Both the position numbers and the translations under genes were made by a program. Source: Streptomyces sp. NBC_00353 (GTDB lineage Bacteria; Actinomycetota; Actinomycetes; Streptomycetales; Streptomycetaceae). From it: a DNA stretch of 64,000 nucleotides. The notes beneath the pieces are model-generated. The model had not been told where the DNA came from. It saw only the letters and a list, made by a program, of their open reading frames with translations, and made no database searches. The stretch spans positions 8,739,501 through 8,803,500 of the forward strand of contig NZ_CP107985.1 in NCBI RefSeq assembly GCF_036108815.1, in the 5' to 3' direction. Of this stretch, positions 1 to 8,470 are shown piece after piece. Each line of letters starts with the position of its first letter. Positions within the stretch are counted from its first letter, which is position 1.

Positions 1-387
1 AGCCTGCTTGACGCCCCGCACCCGGCCGTCTTGTCCACCCTCAACCCCGACGGCAGCCCGCAGAGTTCGGTGATCTGGGTGAGCCGTGACGGCGGAGAGC
101 TGCTGATCTCCACCGAACAGGGGCGGCGCAAGGAGCGGAACATACTCCGCGACCCCCGCGTTGGCCTGACCGTCTTCGACCTCGCCGACCCACACGTGTA
201 CGTCGAGACCCGCGGCACGGCCACCGTTACTGAGGACGTCGACCGCGCGGTGGCCGTCCACATCGCCGAGGAATACATCGGCCCGGGCGGCGGCAAGGAG
301 TACCTGGAGGCCCCGCCGGAAGACGTCCGAGTGGTCGTCCGCATCACTCCGACCAAGATCCTCGGTAACGCCACCAAGGCCGCCTAG
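1..387 (+). CDS. PPOX-class flavin/F420-dependent protein (5' truncated)
   Basis: The reading frame is open from base 1, so the true start lies upstream of the window and 128 C-terminal residues remain. The visible part begins SLLDAPHPAVLSTLNPDGSP, the usual N-terminal strand of the split beta-barrel pyridoxamine 5'-phosphate oxidase-like family. It continues with a QSSVIWV strand and the RRKERNILRDPRVGLTVFD stretch that binds the cofactor phosphate in F420- or FMN-dependent members. Only a few N-terminal residues are probably missing, since these proteins are usually 130-150 residues. Family members act in the cytoplasm as small redox enzymes or cofactor-binding proteins. The substrate and the choice between FMN and F420 cannot be read from this fragment. 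Confidence 0.85.
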   Translation, partial: SLLDAPHPAVLSTLNPDGSPQSSVIWVSRDGGELLISTEQGRRKERNILRDPRVGLTVFDLADPHVYVETRGTATVTEDVDRAVAVHIAEEYIGPGGGKEYLEAPPEDVRVVVRITPTKILGNATKAA

Positions 388-402
388 CTTCTGCCCGGCA
401 GG

Positions 403-753
403 TCATGGGCGAAGCCATGAGCGGATCGCGGCGGTGGTGACGGTGCCGTGGAAGACATGAGCCCTCTTGTCGTAGCGGGTGGCGACGGCCCGGGAGTTCT
501 TGAGCCGGTTGATCGTCCGCTCGACCTCGTTGCAGCGTTTGTAGATCACGCTGTCGAAGCCGGTGGGGCGGCCGCCCTTGCTGCCACGGCGCTTGCGGTC
601 GGCCCGCTGGTCCTTCGGCTCGGGGATCGTGTGCTTGATCTGGCGCCTTCGCAGTTAGCTGCGGTTGCGGCGTGAGTCGTATGCCTTGTCGCCGCCCAAG
701 TGGTCCGGCCGGGTGCGGGGGTGGCCGCCCTGCGGGCGGGCACGATGCAACAC
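403..753 (-). pseudogene. IS5-family transposase C-terminal relic with an internal stop
   Basis: On the minus strand the translation runs HPRTRPDHLGGDKAYDSRRNRS, then a TAA stop (655-657), then in the same frame LRRRQIKHTIPEPKDQ, a basic GSKGGRPTGF segment and YKRCNEVERTINRLK, ending HGTVTTAAIRSWLRP. This is the C-terminal half of an IS5/IS112-type DDE transposase. The DKAY segment follows the second catalytic Asp region and NEVERTINRLK holds the catalytic Glu. Intact relatives have a tyrosine codon where TAA stands, so a single base change explains the stop. The N-terminal half is absent, and sequence above about 753 no longer resembles a transposase. The element is dead. Confidence 0.8.
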
Positions 754-1355
754 CACGCCGCAGCCGGGGGCCGCGAGCATGATCCGTACGGACTGCCCGG
801 CCGCGATCCAGGAATCAGCCGCCGCGGGCGACTGACCGGCAGAGGCCGCTGACCTCATTCGTACGGACTGGCCCCGCAGCTCAGGCCGGACCAGTAGCTT
901 GTGATCAGCGGCCACGAACGGCCGCACAGACGGCCCAAAGAGGTCCTACGCCAGGCGGGGTAGGGCCTCCTTGCTGCGCAAGGGGCGATGCGCCAGAGAC
1001 CCTTTTTCGCCCGCCGCTGATCTCGCAGCCCGTCCGCCGGCGGCACAGATGCCCGGCGGCGGGGCCCCATGGGGGCGAGATGGGGGCCGGAAGGACGGGG
1101 AAACCCCGTGAACGATCACCGTGCCCTGAGTACGTCCATGTGTGCTGACCTGCTGAAACGGCGAATCCGGGGACGGTCAGAGAAGGACAGGGGCGCGCTC
1201 TGGCGAGGTGAGGAAGCGTCAGCGGCGTGAAGAACAGCACCGATTCTATTTGGGTGGAGATCCGCACGGACTCCGGCATAGGTTCGTCCGCGATGTGAGC
1301 AGCTCACCGCGCACGGGGAGGCGCGACGGGCTCCGCCTGAATATGGAGAGACGAC
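754..1355. other. Gene-free stretch
   Basis: I see no convincing gene here. Open frames on both strands lack family-like composition or a ribosome binding site. Two near-copies of a CGTACGGACTG(G/C)CC motif occur around 787-801 and 860-875, probably debris of the adjacent dead transposon. The last part carries the leader and ribosome binding site (GGAGAG near 1344) of the GNAT gene at 1356. Confidence 0.5.
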
Positions 1356-1838
1356 ATGGCACCGAACGAGCCCGCACCGGCCGGCCGCACACTGCTGCGG
1401 AAGGCCGCAGCCAAGGACGCAGAGCCCCTCACCCGGGTTTTTCTCGCCTCCCGCGCCCGGACCATGCCGTACCTCCCGAAGTTGCACAGCGACGTGGACA
1501 CCCTCGCCTGGATGACCCACGTCGTCCTGCCCGGGACCACGGTGTGGGTGGCCGAGACCGGGACGGGCGAAGTGCTCGGGTTCGCCTCCGTCGACGGAAC
1601 GGAGCTCGAACACCTCTATCTGCGCCCCGATGTGCGACGCCGGGGCATCGGCTCGCTGCTTCTGGCGAAGGCCCGCGAGATCTCTCCCGAAGAGCTCACC
1701 CTGCATGTCTTCCAGCGCAACACCGATGCCCGGGCGTTCTACGAGCGGCACGGATTCACCGCCGTCGACTTCAACGACGGCAGCCGCAACGAGGAGAAGG
1801 AACCGGACGTCCTGTACCGGTGGGCAGCGCGGGGCTGA
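1356..1838 (+). CDS. GNAT family N-acetyltransferase
   Basis: This 160-residue protein has the size and layout of a stand-alone GNAT enzyme, which transfers an acetyl group from acetyl-CoA to an amine. The central strand LEHLYLRPDVRRRGIGSLLL contains the acetyl-CoA pyrophosphate-binding R-R-x-G-I-G loop (about residues 92-105). The C-terminal NTDARAFYERHGF is the usual motif-B segment. The ATG at 1356 is preceded by GGAGAG at good spacing. It is a single-gene unit with about 500 bp of non-coding sequence on each side. The substrate cannot be inferred, and the neighbours give no pathway hint. Confidence 0.85.
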   Translation: MAPNEPAPAGRTLLRKAAAKDAEPLTRVFLASRARTMPYLPKLHSDVDTLAWMTHVVLPGTTVWVAETGTGEVLGFASVDGTELEHLYLRPDVRRRGIGSLLLAKAREISPEELTLHVFQRNTDARAFYERHGFTAVDFNDGSRNEEKEPDVLYRWAARG

Positions 1839-2070
1839 CTGCATCCGTGTGCCGACGAGTTGAGTTGTCCGGCTGATCACGCCCAAGGCGGAAGAAGGTC
1901 CCGGACGAAGGACGGTGCGGGCGCGTCGCGCGGCTCGGCGACAGCCAGGACCGGGAAACGAGCTTCAGCAACTACAGCTCGTGCATGTGGATGTACGCCC
2001 CGGGGCGTTCGCGCAGCCGCCCCCTCTGCACCGTTGGTCTCGGATGCCGACCGGCTGAATCAGCACAACG

Positions 2071-2100
2071 AGCGCGGGGTCCGCATCTGCGGGCCCCGCT
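2071..2100. terminator. Terminator-like hairpin
   Basis: The arms pair as AGC/GCT, a two-base bulge, GGGG/CCCC and CCGC/GCGG around an ATCT loop. No T-run follows, as is common in actinomycetes. It may end transcripts from the GNAT side before the glucanase promoter. Confidence 0.5.
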
Positions 2101-2168
2101 TCGTGCTGCGTCGCGTGCAATCGTCACGCCCACCCGTGAGCAGGTACCTTGCGCAACCTTTCACACTC

Positions 2169-2185
2169 ACGCAAATTGATTGCGT
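2169..2185. promoter_or_regulatory. Palindromic operator candidate ACGCA-N7-TGCGT (copy 1)
   Basis: The 17-bp sequence ACGCAAATTGATTGCGT has 6-bp perfect arms (ACGCAA/TTGCGT). The same ACGCA-N7-TGCGT layout occurs at 6814-6830 before the sugar-binding-protein gene of the same locus. The site sits in an AT-rich stretch that probably contains the promoter of the secreted glucanase. A LacI- or ROK-type repressor is a reasonable guess, but no regulator gene lies nearby. Confidence 0.55.
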
Positions 2186-2449
2186 AATTTACAGATCACT
2201 TACAGAGCGGCCGGTGTAGCCGTAAAGGCCCATTTCTAGGCTCAGTTGGCTGAGAATCGCTGCCATCACGTACGCATCTTCCGGTCATTCGTTCTGCGAA
2301 AACTGTGGACTGGCTCTCATTCCTCTGCAACTCTCTGACCGCAAAACGCAAAAGTCCCGTCAGGCAGTGCAGAAATGCATGCCGCGCACGTTCGCAGACA
2401 GAGCCGCGCCCTCGACGCGCCCTGCGCCGAGGCCGAAGATCGGGGACAT

Positions 2450-5400
2450 ATGAGAACCCAGTGCTGGAGATGGCGGGTCCTTTCCGCCGTGGTCACCACC
2501 AGTCGTCTGATGATCGGCTGGCCGGCGCTCACCGCGTCGGCGGCCGGCGGCCCGAACATCGCCGTCGGCCGACCCGCCGCCGCGAGCAGCGCCAACAGTG
2601 AGTACACCGCCCGGAACATCACGGACGGAGACCGGTCGACCTACTGGGAAGGGGCCGGCAGCAGCCTGCCCCAGTGGGTGCAGACCGACCTCGGAACCGA
2701 CACCCGTATCGACGAGGTCACGCTGAAACTGCCCGCGGGCTGGGAGAGCCGGCAGCAGACACTCTCGCTCCAGGGAAGCGCCGACGGCACCAGCTTCTCG
2801 ACGCTGAAGACCTCCGCCGCCTACACCTTCGCTCCGGGCAGCTCCAACCAGGTGACCATCGCCTTCCCGGCCACCCGGACCCGCTTCGTCCGTGTGAACA
2901 TCACGGCGAACACGGGCTGGCGGACCGCGCAGCTCTCCGAGCTGGAGGTCCGTACGGCGGGGGAGTCGTCGGTCGACCTCGCCGCGGGCCGCACGCTGAC
3001 GGCGAGCAGCTACACCGAGACATATGTGGCCGCCAACGCCAACGACGGCAACCCGGCCACCTACTGGGAATCGCGCAACGGTGATCTGCCGCAGTGGATC
3101 CAGGCCGACCTGGGAGCCTCGGTGCGTGTGGACCGGGTGGTGCTACGGCTGCCGGACGGCTGGGAGCCCAGGACCCAGACACTGAAGATCCAGGGAAGTA
3201 CCAACGGTTCGGACTTCACCGATCTCACCCCGTCCAAGGACTACGCGTTCAGTCCCACCGGCGGTGAGACGGCGACGGTCTCCTTCGACGCCACGACCAC
3301 GCGTCACGTACGGGTGCTGGTCGGCGCCAACACCGGTCGCGCGGCCGCCCAGCTCTCCGAACTGGAGATCTACGGCCCGGCGACCGGGGACGCCGATCCG
3401 CCGACCGCGCCCGGAGGGCTGGCGTACACCGAGCCGACGACCGGTCAGATCAAGCTGACCTGGCAGGCGTCGACGGACAACAAGGGCGTCACCGGCTACG
3501 ACATCTACGCCGACAACGCACTTCTGACCAGCGTGGCCGGGAACGTCACCGCGTATACCGACACCCGTCCCGCCGATGCCACCGTTGCCTACTTCGTACG
3601 GGCCAAGGACGCGGCGGGCAACGAGTCGGCCAACAGCAACACCGTGACCCGCAGGGCGGACACGGGGGACACGCAGGCGCCCACCGCACCCTCGGGCCTC
3701 GCCTTCACCGAGCCGGCCTCCGGTCAGATCAAGCTGACCTGGCAGGCGTCGACGGACAACAAGGGCGTCACCGGCTACGACATCTACGCCAACAACGTCC
3801 TCCGCAGGAGCGTGGCTGGCGACGTCACCACGTACACGGACACCCAGTCCGCGGGCACCACCGTCTCGTACGTCGTACGGGCCGAGGACGCGGCCGGCAA
3901 CATATCCGGCGACAGCAACACCGTCACCCGCAACGGCAGCAGCGGATCGGCTTCCGACCTAGCCGTCGGCAAGCCGATCACGGCCTCGTCCGTGGTCCAC
4001 ACGTTCGTCGCCGAGAACGCCAACGACAACCAGCTGACGACCTACTGGGAGGGTGCGGGCGGCAGTTACCCGAACACCCTGACCGTGAAGCTGGGAGCCA
4101 ACGCCGACACCGAGAGTGTCGTGGTGAAGCTCAACCCGGACAGCAGTTGGGGCGCCCGGACCCAGAACATCCAGGTCCTCGGACGTGAGCAGAGCGCCAC
4201 GTCCTTCACGAGTCTGGTCGGGGCGAAGGACTACGTGTTCAGCCCCGCGACCGGCAACACGGTGACCATCCCGGTCGACGCCCGGGTCGCCGACGTCCAG
4301 CTGAGGTTCACCTCCAACACCGGCTCCGGTGCCGGCCAGGTCGCGGAGTTCCAGGTCCTGGGTGCCCCGGCTCCCAACCCGGACCTGCAGGTCACCGCGG
4401 TCGAGGTCGCTCCTGCCGCACCGGTCGAGTCGGACGCGATCACCCTGGCCGCGACGGTGCGCAACAGCGGAGCGGTCGCCGCGCCCGCGAGCAAGCTCGA
4501 ATTCCGGCTGGGCGGCTCCAAGGTGGCCACCGTGCCGGTGGGTGCGCTCGCGGCCGGATCGTCCACCCAGGTCAGTGCGGACATCGGGCCGCGCGACGCG
4601 GGCTCGTACGAACTGAGCGCCGTCGCGGACGCGGCGGGCGAGGTCATCGAGCAGAACGAGACCGACAACACCTGTACGCGTGCGGACGCGCTGGTGGTGA
4701 AGCCGGTGTCCAGCTCGGACCTGGTGGCCACCGCGGTCACCACCTCGCCGTCGGCCCCGGCCGACGGCGACGATGTCACGTTCTCCGTCGCGGTGAAGAA
4801 CCAGGGCACCGTGGCATCCGCGAGCGGCAGCCACGCCATCACGCTGAGCCTGATCGACTCCAAGGGCGCCACGGTGAAAACCCTCACCGGTGCACACAGC
4901 GGAGCCATCGCCGCCGGTGCGACCACCGCGCCGGTGAACCTGGGCAGTTGGACGGCCGCCAACGGCTCGTACACCGTGAAGGTCGTCCTCGCCGACGACG
5001 CCAATGAGCTCCCGGTGAAGAGGGAGAACAACACCAGCACCGAGTCCCTCTTTGTCGGCCGCGGGGCCAACATGCCGTACGACACGTACGAGGCGGAGGA
5101 CGGCGTCACGGGCGGCGGCGCCCAGGTCGTCGGCCCGAACAGGACCGTCGGTGACATCGCGGGCGAGGCGTCGGGCCGCAAGGCCGTCACCCTCGACAAC
5201 ACGGGTAACTATGTCGAGTTCACCACCAGAGCGAGTACCAACACCCTGGTGACACGGTTCTCCGTCCCGGACTCCGCGGGCGGCGGCGGCATCGACACCG
5301 AACTCAATGTGTATGTGGACGGCACCTTCCTGAAGGCGATCGACCTCACCTCGAAGTACGCGTGGCTGTACGGCGCCGAGACGGGCCCCGGCAACGCGCC

Positions 5401-6739
5401 GGGATCCGGGGCGCCCCGGCACATCTACGACGAGGCGAACATGATGCTGGGAAAGACCGTTCCGGCCGGGAGCAGGATCCGGCTGCAGAAGGACGCGGCC
5501 AACACCAGCACCTATGCGATCGACTTCGTCAGCCTGGAGCAGGTCGCGCCGGTTGCCAACCCGGACCCCGCCACGTACACCGTCCCGGCCGGATTCACCC
5601 ACCAGGACGTCCAGAACGCCCTGGACAAGGTCCGGATGGACACCACCGGACAGCTCGTCGGCGTCTATCTGCCGGCCGGTGAGTACGAGACGTCCAGCAA
5701 ATTCCAGGTCTACGGAAAGGCAGTGAAGGTCGTCGGGGCGGGGCCCTGGTACACCAGGTTCCACGCCCCGTCCGGGCAGGAGAACACCGATGTCGGATTC
5801 CGTGCGGAGGCCAGTGCGAAGGGTTCGTCGTTCGCGAACTTCGCGTACTTCGGCAATTACACCTCGCGCATCGACGGACCGGGCAAGGTGTTCGACTTCT
5901 CGAATGTCTCCGACATCGTGATCGACAACATCTGGAACGAACACATGGTGTGCCTCTACTGGGGAGCGAACACCGACTCCATCACCATCAAGAACTCCCG
6001 CATCCGCAATCTGTTCGCCGACGGCGTCAACATGACCAACGGCTCGACCGACAACCTCGTGACCAACAACGAGGCCCGGGCCACGGGCGACGACAGCTTC
6101 GCACTGTTCTCGGCGATCGACGCCGGGGGCTCGGACATGAAGAACAACGTCTACGAGAATCTGACCTCGATCCTCACCTGGCGTGCCGCGGGAGTCGCCG
6201 TCTACGGCGGCTACGACAACACCTTCCGCAATATCCGCATCGCGGACACCCTGGTGTACTCGGGGATCACGGTCAGCTCGCTGGACTTCGGATACCCGAT
6301 GAATGGATTCGGGACCGGACCGACCACGATCGAGAATGTGTCGGTCGTCCGTTCCGGCGGCCATTTCTGGGGATCGCAGACCTTCCCCGGGATCTGGCTC
6401 TTCTCGGCGTCCAAGGTGTTCCAGGGCATTCGCATCAACAACGTGGACATCGTCGATCCGACGTACAGCGGCATCATGTTCCAGACCAACTATGTGGGCG
6501 GGCAGCCCCAGTTCCCGATCAAGGACACCGTCCTCAGCGACATCTCGATCTCCGGAGCCCGCAAGAGCGGCGACGCGTACGACGCCAAGTCCGGCTTCGG
6601 ACTGTGGGCCAACGAGATGCCGGAGGCGGGCCAGGGGCCCGCGGTCGGTGAGGTCACCTTCAACGGCCTGAAGCTGAGCAACAACGCGCAGGACGTGAAG
6701 AACACGACCTCCACCTTCCGGATCAACACCAACCCGTAG
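2450..6739 (+). CDS. Secreted multi-domain alpha-1,3-glucanase (GH87/mycodextranase type)
   Basis: A 1429-residue exported protein. The chosen ATG has GGGGA six bases upstream and opens a signal peptide ending near ALTASAAG. Domains by eye: two discoidin-like (F5/8C) modules (about 33-310), two fibronectin III modules (310-495), a third discoidin module (500-640), two CARDB modules (643-865), a CBM6/35-like module starting YEAEDG (873-1035) and a right-handed beta-helix catalytic region (1038-1429). The last includes IRNLFADGVNM (Asp1191) and ATGDDSFALF (Asp1214/1215), acidic motifs typical of GH87 enzymes that cut alpha-1,3-glucan or nigeran. The discoidin-CBM-beta-helix order is also characteristic of bacterial mutanases. 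Likely role: extracellular attack on fungal or streptococcal alpha-1,3-glucan, feeding the sugar importer and GH13 enzyme downstream. A different polysaccharide-specific beta-helix enzyme is the main alternative. Confidence 0.75.
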   Translation: MRTQCWRWRVLSAVVTTSRLMIGWPALTASAAGGPNIAVGRPAAASSANSEYTARNITDGDRSTYWEGAGSSLPQWVQTDLGTDTRIDEVTLKLPAGWESRQQTLSLQGSADGTSFSTLKTSAAYTFAPGSSNQVTIAFPATRTRFVRVNITANTGWRTAQLSELEVRTAGESSVDLAAGRTLTASSYTETYVAANANDGNPATYWESRNGDLPQWIQADLGASVRVDRVVLRLPDGWEPRTQTLKIQGSTNGSDFTDLTPSKDYAFSPTGGETATVSFDATTTRHVRVLVGANTGRAAAQLSELEIYGPATGDADPPTAPGGLAYTEPTTGQIKLTWQASTDNKGVTGYDIYADNALLTSVAGNVTAYTDTRPADATVAYFVRAKDAAGNESANSNTVTRRADTGDTQAPTAPSGLAFTEPASGQIKLTWQASTDNKGVTGYDIYANNVLRRSVAGDVTTYTDTQSAGTTVSYVVRAEDAAGNISGDSNTVTRNGSSGSASDLAVGKPITASSVVHTFVAENANDNQLTTYWEGAGGSYPNTLTVKLGANADTESVVVKLNPDSSWGARTQNIQVLGREQSATSFTSLVGAKDYVFSPATGNTVTIPVDARVADVQLRFTSNTGSGAGQVAEFQVLGAPAPNPDLQVTAVEVAPAAPVESDAITLAATVRNSGAVAAPASKLEFRLGGSKVATVPVGALAAGSSTQVSADIGPRDAGSYELSAVADAAGEVIEQNETDNTCTRADALVVKPVSSSDLVATAVTTSPSAPADGDDVTFSVAVKNQGTVASASGSHAITLSLIDSKGATVKTLTGAHSGAIAAGATTAPVNLGSWTAANGSYTVKVVLADDANELPVKRENNTSTESLFVGRGANMPYDTYEAEDGVTGGGAQVVGPNRTVGDIAGEASGRKAVTLDNTGNYVEFTTRASTNTLVTRFSVPDSAGGGGIDTELNVYVDGTFLKAIDLTSKYAWLYGAETGPGNAPGSGAPRHIYDEANMMLGKTVPAGSRIRLQKDAANTSTYAIDFVSLEQVAPVANPDPATYTVPAGFTHQDVQNALDKVRMDTTGQLVGVYLPAGEYETSSKFQVYGKAVKVVGAGPWYTRFHAPSGQENTDVGFRAEASAKGSSFANFAYFGNYTSRIDGPGKVFDFSNVSDIVIDNIWNEHMVCLYWGANTDSITIKNSRIRNLFADGVNMTNGSTDNLVTNNEARATGDDSFALFSAIDAGGSDMKNNVYENLTSILTWRAAGVAVYGGYDNTFRNIRIADTLVYSGITVSSLDFGYPMNGFGTGPTTIENVSVVRSGGHFWGSQTFPGIWLFSASKVFQGIRINNVDIVDPTYSGIMFQTNYVGGQPQFPIKDTVLSDISISGARKSGDAYDAKSGFGLWANEMPEAGQGPAVGEVTFNGLKLSNNAQDVKNTTSTFRINTNP
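3441..3511 (+). repeat. 71-bp direct repeat, copy 1
   Basis: This stretch is identical base for base to 3720-3790, a period of 279 bp, which is one fibronectin III module. It encodes the GQIKLTWQASTDNKGVTGYD core of the first FN3 domain. Identity at silent positions points to recent duplication or gene conversion. Confidence 0.9.
3720..3790 (+). repeat. 71-bp direct repeat, copy 2
   Basis: Second identical copy of the FN3 core in the glucanase gene (see 3441-3511). Flanking FN3 sequence has diverged. Confidence 0.9.
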
Positions 6740-6757
6740 CACGGAACCGCAGGTCAG

Positions 6758-6792
6758 GGACGCCGCCCGGGAGGCTGGGCGGGCGGCGTTCC
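6758..6792 (+). terminator. Intrinsic terminator hairpin after the glucanase gene
   Basis: GGACGCCGCCCG pairs with CGGGCGGCGT(T)CC around a 10-base loop, 19 bp after the stop codon. It isolates the glucanase gene from the importer operon. Confidence 0.8.
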
Positions 6793-6813
6793 GAGCCGCG
6801 CGGAAGTTCCGCC

Positions 6814-6830
6814 ACGCACGTCACATGCGT
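6814..6830. promoter_or_regulatory. Palindromic operator candidate ACGCA-N7-TGCGT (copy 2)
   Basis: ACGCA-CGTCACA-TGCGT matches the arm sequence and spacing of the palindrome at 2169-2185. It lies about 130 bp before the start of the sugar-binding lipoprotein, so one regulator could control both transcription units of the locus. Confidence 0.55.
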
Positions 6831-6854
6831 AGCACTGTCAAACTTTTACGAAAA

Positions 6855-6874
6855 CTGCGCGAGATATTGCGCAG
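6855..6874. promoter_or_regulatory. Inverted repeat CTGCGC-N8-GCGCAG
   Basis: Perfect 6-bp arms around GAGATATT, in the AT-rich segment between the putative operator at 6814 and the start codon at 6959. It may be a second operator or overlap the promoter. The half-site TTGCGCA also occurs at 2149-2156. Confidence 0.45.
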
Positions 6875-6958
6875 GGATGTCAGCGGTGGTTGAGTGTGCC
6901 GCGCCCCGGCAGAGAGCCGGCCGAGGGACTTCCACGCCCATGCCCGAAGGGACCATCG

Positions 6959-8383
6959 ATGAGAAGTGCTGGGTTCCGCAGTCATCGCCGTACACGCCGC
7001 ACCTCCGCGGCCGCCCTCGTCACCGCACTCGCCCTGACCGCTCTCGCCTCATGCGGTACGAGCAGTAGCAGCGACAACAACAACGGCGGCGGCTCCGGCG
7101 GCTCGTCCGACCCGTCAGCTCCGCTGGACCCGAAGGCGAAGGTGACCCTCTCGATCGACTGCATGCCGCCGGCCGCGAAGGCCGCGGAACTGCGGGAGTG
7201 GAACGAGGACATCAAGACGTTCAACAAGAAGTACCCGAACGTCAAGATCAACGGAAAGTCCACCCCGGGTCAGTGCCTGGAGCCGCCGCGCTTCACCGCC
7301 ATGCTCAAGGCGAAGTCGCAGCCCGACGTCTTCTACGCGTACTTCACCGACCTCGAACAGGTACTGGACAACGACGGGGCGACCGACATCTCCGCCTACG
7401 TCACCGACAAGTCGGTCCCGGCTCTGAAGGACATCCAGCCGCAAGTCCTCGACGTGGCCCGCAAGGACGGCAAGCTCTACGCCCTGCCGACCAGCAACTA
7501 CACCATGGGCCTGATGATCAACCGGAAACTCTTCACCCAGGCCGGTCTCGACCCGGACACACCGCCGGCCACCTGGGAAGAGGTCCGGGCCGCCGCCAAG
7601 AAGATCGCGGCACTCGGCAAGGGCATCGCGGGCTACGGCGAGTACAGCGCGGCCAACACAGGCGGCTGGCACTTCACCGCCACCCAGTACTCCCTCGGCG
7701 GGGACGTGGTCGACTCCACCGGCAAGAAGGCCGCCTTCAACGACGACACGGGCAAGCAGGTTCTCCAGCAGCTGCACGACATGCGGTGGGAGGACAACAG
7801 CATGGGTCAGACCCAGCTGCTGAAGTGGGGCGATCTGCAGAAGCAGATAGCCAGCGACAAGCTCGGCATGTTCCTTGCCGCGCCCGACGACATCACGTAC
7901 ATGGTCCAGCAGCTCGGCGCCAAGTACGAGAACTTCGGCATGGGCCCGATCCCCGGCGCCAAGGGAACGCTCTTCGGCGGCAACAACTACATGATCAAGA
8001 AGGGCAGTTCGCCCGACCAGATCAAGGCCGCCGTCGCCTGGCTCAACTTCAAGAACCTCACCCAGGGCAAGGGTCAGTTCGACTGGGCACGCACCAAGGC
8101 CGACCAGCTGCCCGTCGGACTGCCGCAGCCGAACTTCTTCCTGGGCGACACCAAGACGAAGGACGACGCACAACGGGTCGCCAACGCCACGATGCCGGTC
8201 GAGAACTTCAAGGCCTTCATGGACAACCCGGTCACCGGCAAGGCCGAGCCGCCGAAGGCCCAGGAGATCTACAAGATCCTCGACAACGCCATGTCCGGCG
8301 TCCTGACCAACAAGAACGCAAACATCGACAAGCTGCTCTCCGACGCCGAGAAGCAGGTCAACCAGGTGCTGGCGAACCAGTGA
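6959..8383 (+). CDS. Sugar ABC transporter substrate-binding lipoprotein (family 1)
   Basis: A 474-residue binding protein. The ATG at 6959 has GAAGGGA upstream and gives a twin-arginine-rich n-region, a hydrophobic core and the lipobox LASC (Cys about residue 32), followed by a Ser/Asn/Gly linker. The rest reads as a family-1 extracellular solute-binding protein (NRKLFTQAGLDPDTPPATWEEV and GMGPIPGAKGTLFGGNNYMI are typical), anchored outside the membrane to capture oligosaccharides. Two CUT1 permeases follow at 8471 and 9444. Being sandwiched between a secreted alpha-glucanase and a GH13 glucosidase suggests an alpha-linked gluco-oligosaccharide ligand such as nigero-oligosaccharides. No ATPase gene is present, which is normal in Streptomyces where the shared MsiK protein serves many CUT1 importers. 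Confidence 0.9.
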   Translation: MRSAGFRSHRRTRRTSAAALVTALALTALASCGTSSSSDNNNGGGSGGSSDPSAPLDPKAKVTLSIDCMPPAAKAAELREWNEDIKTFNKKYPNVKINGKSTPGQCLEPPRFTAMLKAKSQPDVFYAYFTDLEQVLDNDGATDISAYVTDKSVPALKDIQPQVLDVARKDGKLYALPTSNYTMGLMINRKLFTQAGLDPDTPPATWEEVRAAAKKIAALGKGIAGYGEYSAANTGGWHFTATQYSLGGDVVDSTGKKAAFNDDTGKQVLQQLHDMRWEDNSMGQTQLLKWGDLQKQIASDKLGMFLAAPDDITYMVQQLGAKYENFGMGPIPGAKGTLFGGNNYMIKKGSSPDQIKAAVAWLNFKNLTQGKGQFDWARTKADQLPVGLPQPNFFLGDTKTKDDAQRVANATMPVENFKAFMDNPVTGKAEPPKAQEIYKILDNAMSGVLTNKNANIDKLLSDAEKQVNQVLANQ

Positions 8384-8470
8384 CGGACGCGCGGGGCCGG
8401 GTCACGCGAACCCGGCCCCGCCCCCGCCCGTCCATCCGCGTCTGAAGTACACCGGCACCGAGGAGACACC

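Larger units (their letters stand above)
1839..2449. other. Intergenic regulatory region before the glucanase gene
   Basis: About 610 bp without a gene. It holds a hairpin at 2071-2100, the short palindrome TTGCGCAA (2149-2156) and the longer palindrome at 2169-2185. Sequence around 2165-2210 is clearly AT-richer than its surroundings, as expected for a promoter. A CGAAAACTGTGG stretch near 2296 resembles CGAAAACTGCGC at 6849-6860 in front of the sugar-binding-protein gene. I could not fix a -35/-10 pair. Confidence 0.5.

Noticed and set aside
3959..6742. A 927-codon open frame antisense to the glucanase gene
   Set aside because: Its composition is Val/Arg/Gly/Asp-rich with no family motif and it mirrors the codon pattern of the GH87-type gene; high GC removes stops from the antisense frame.
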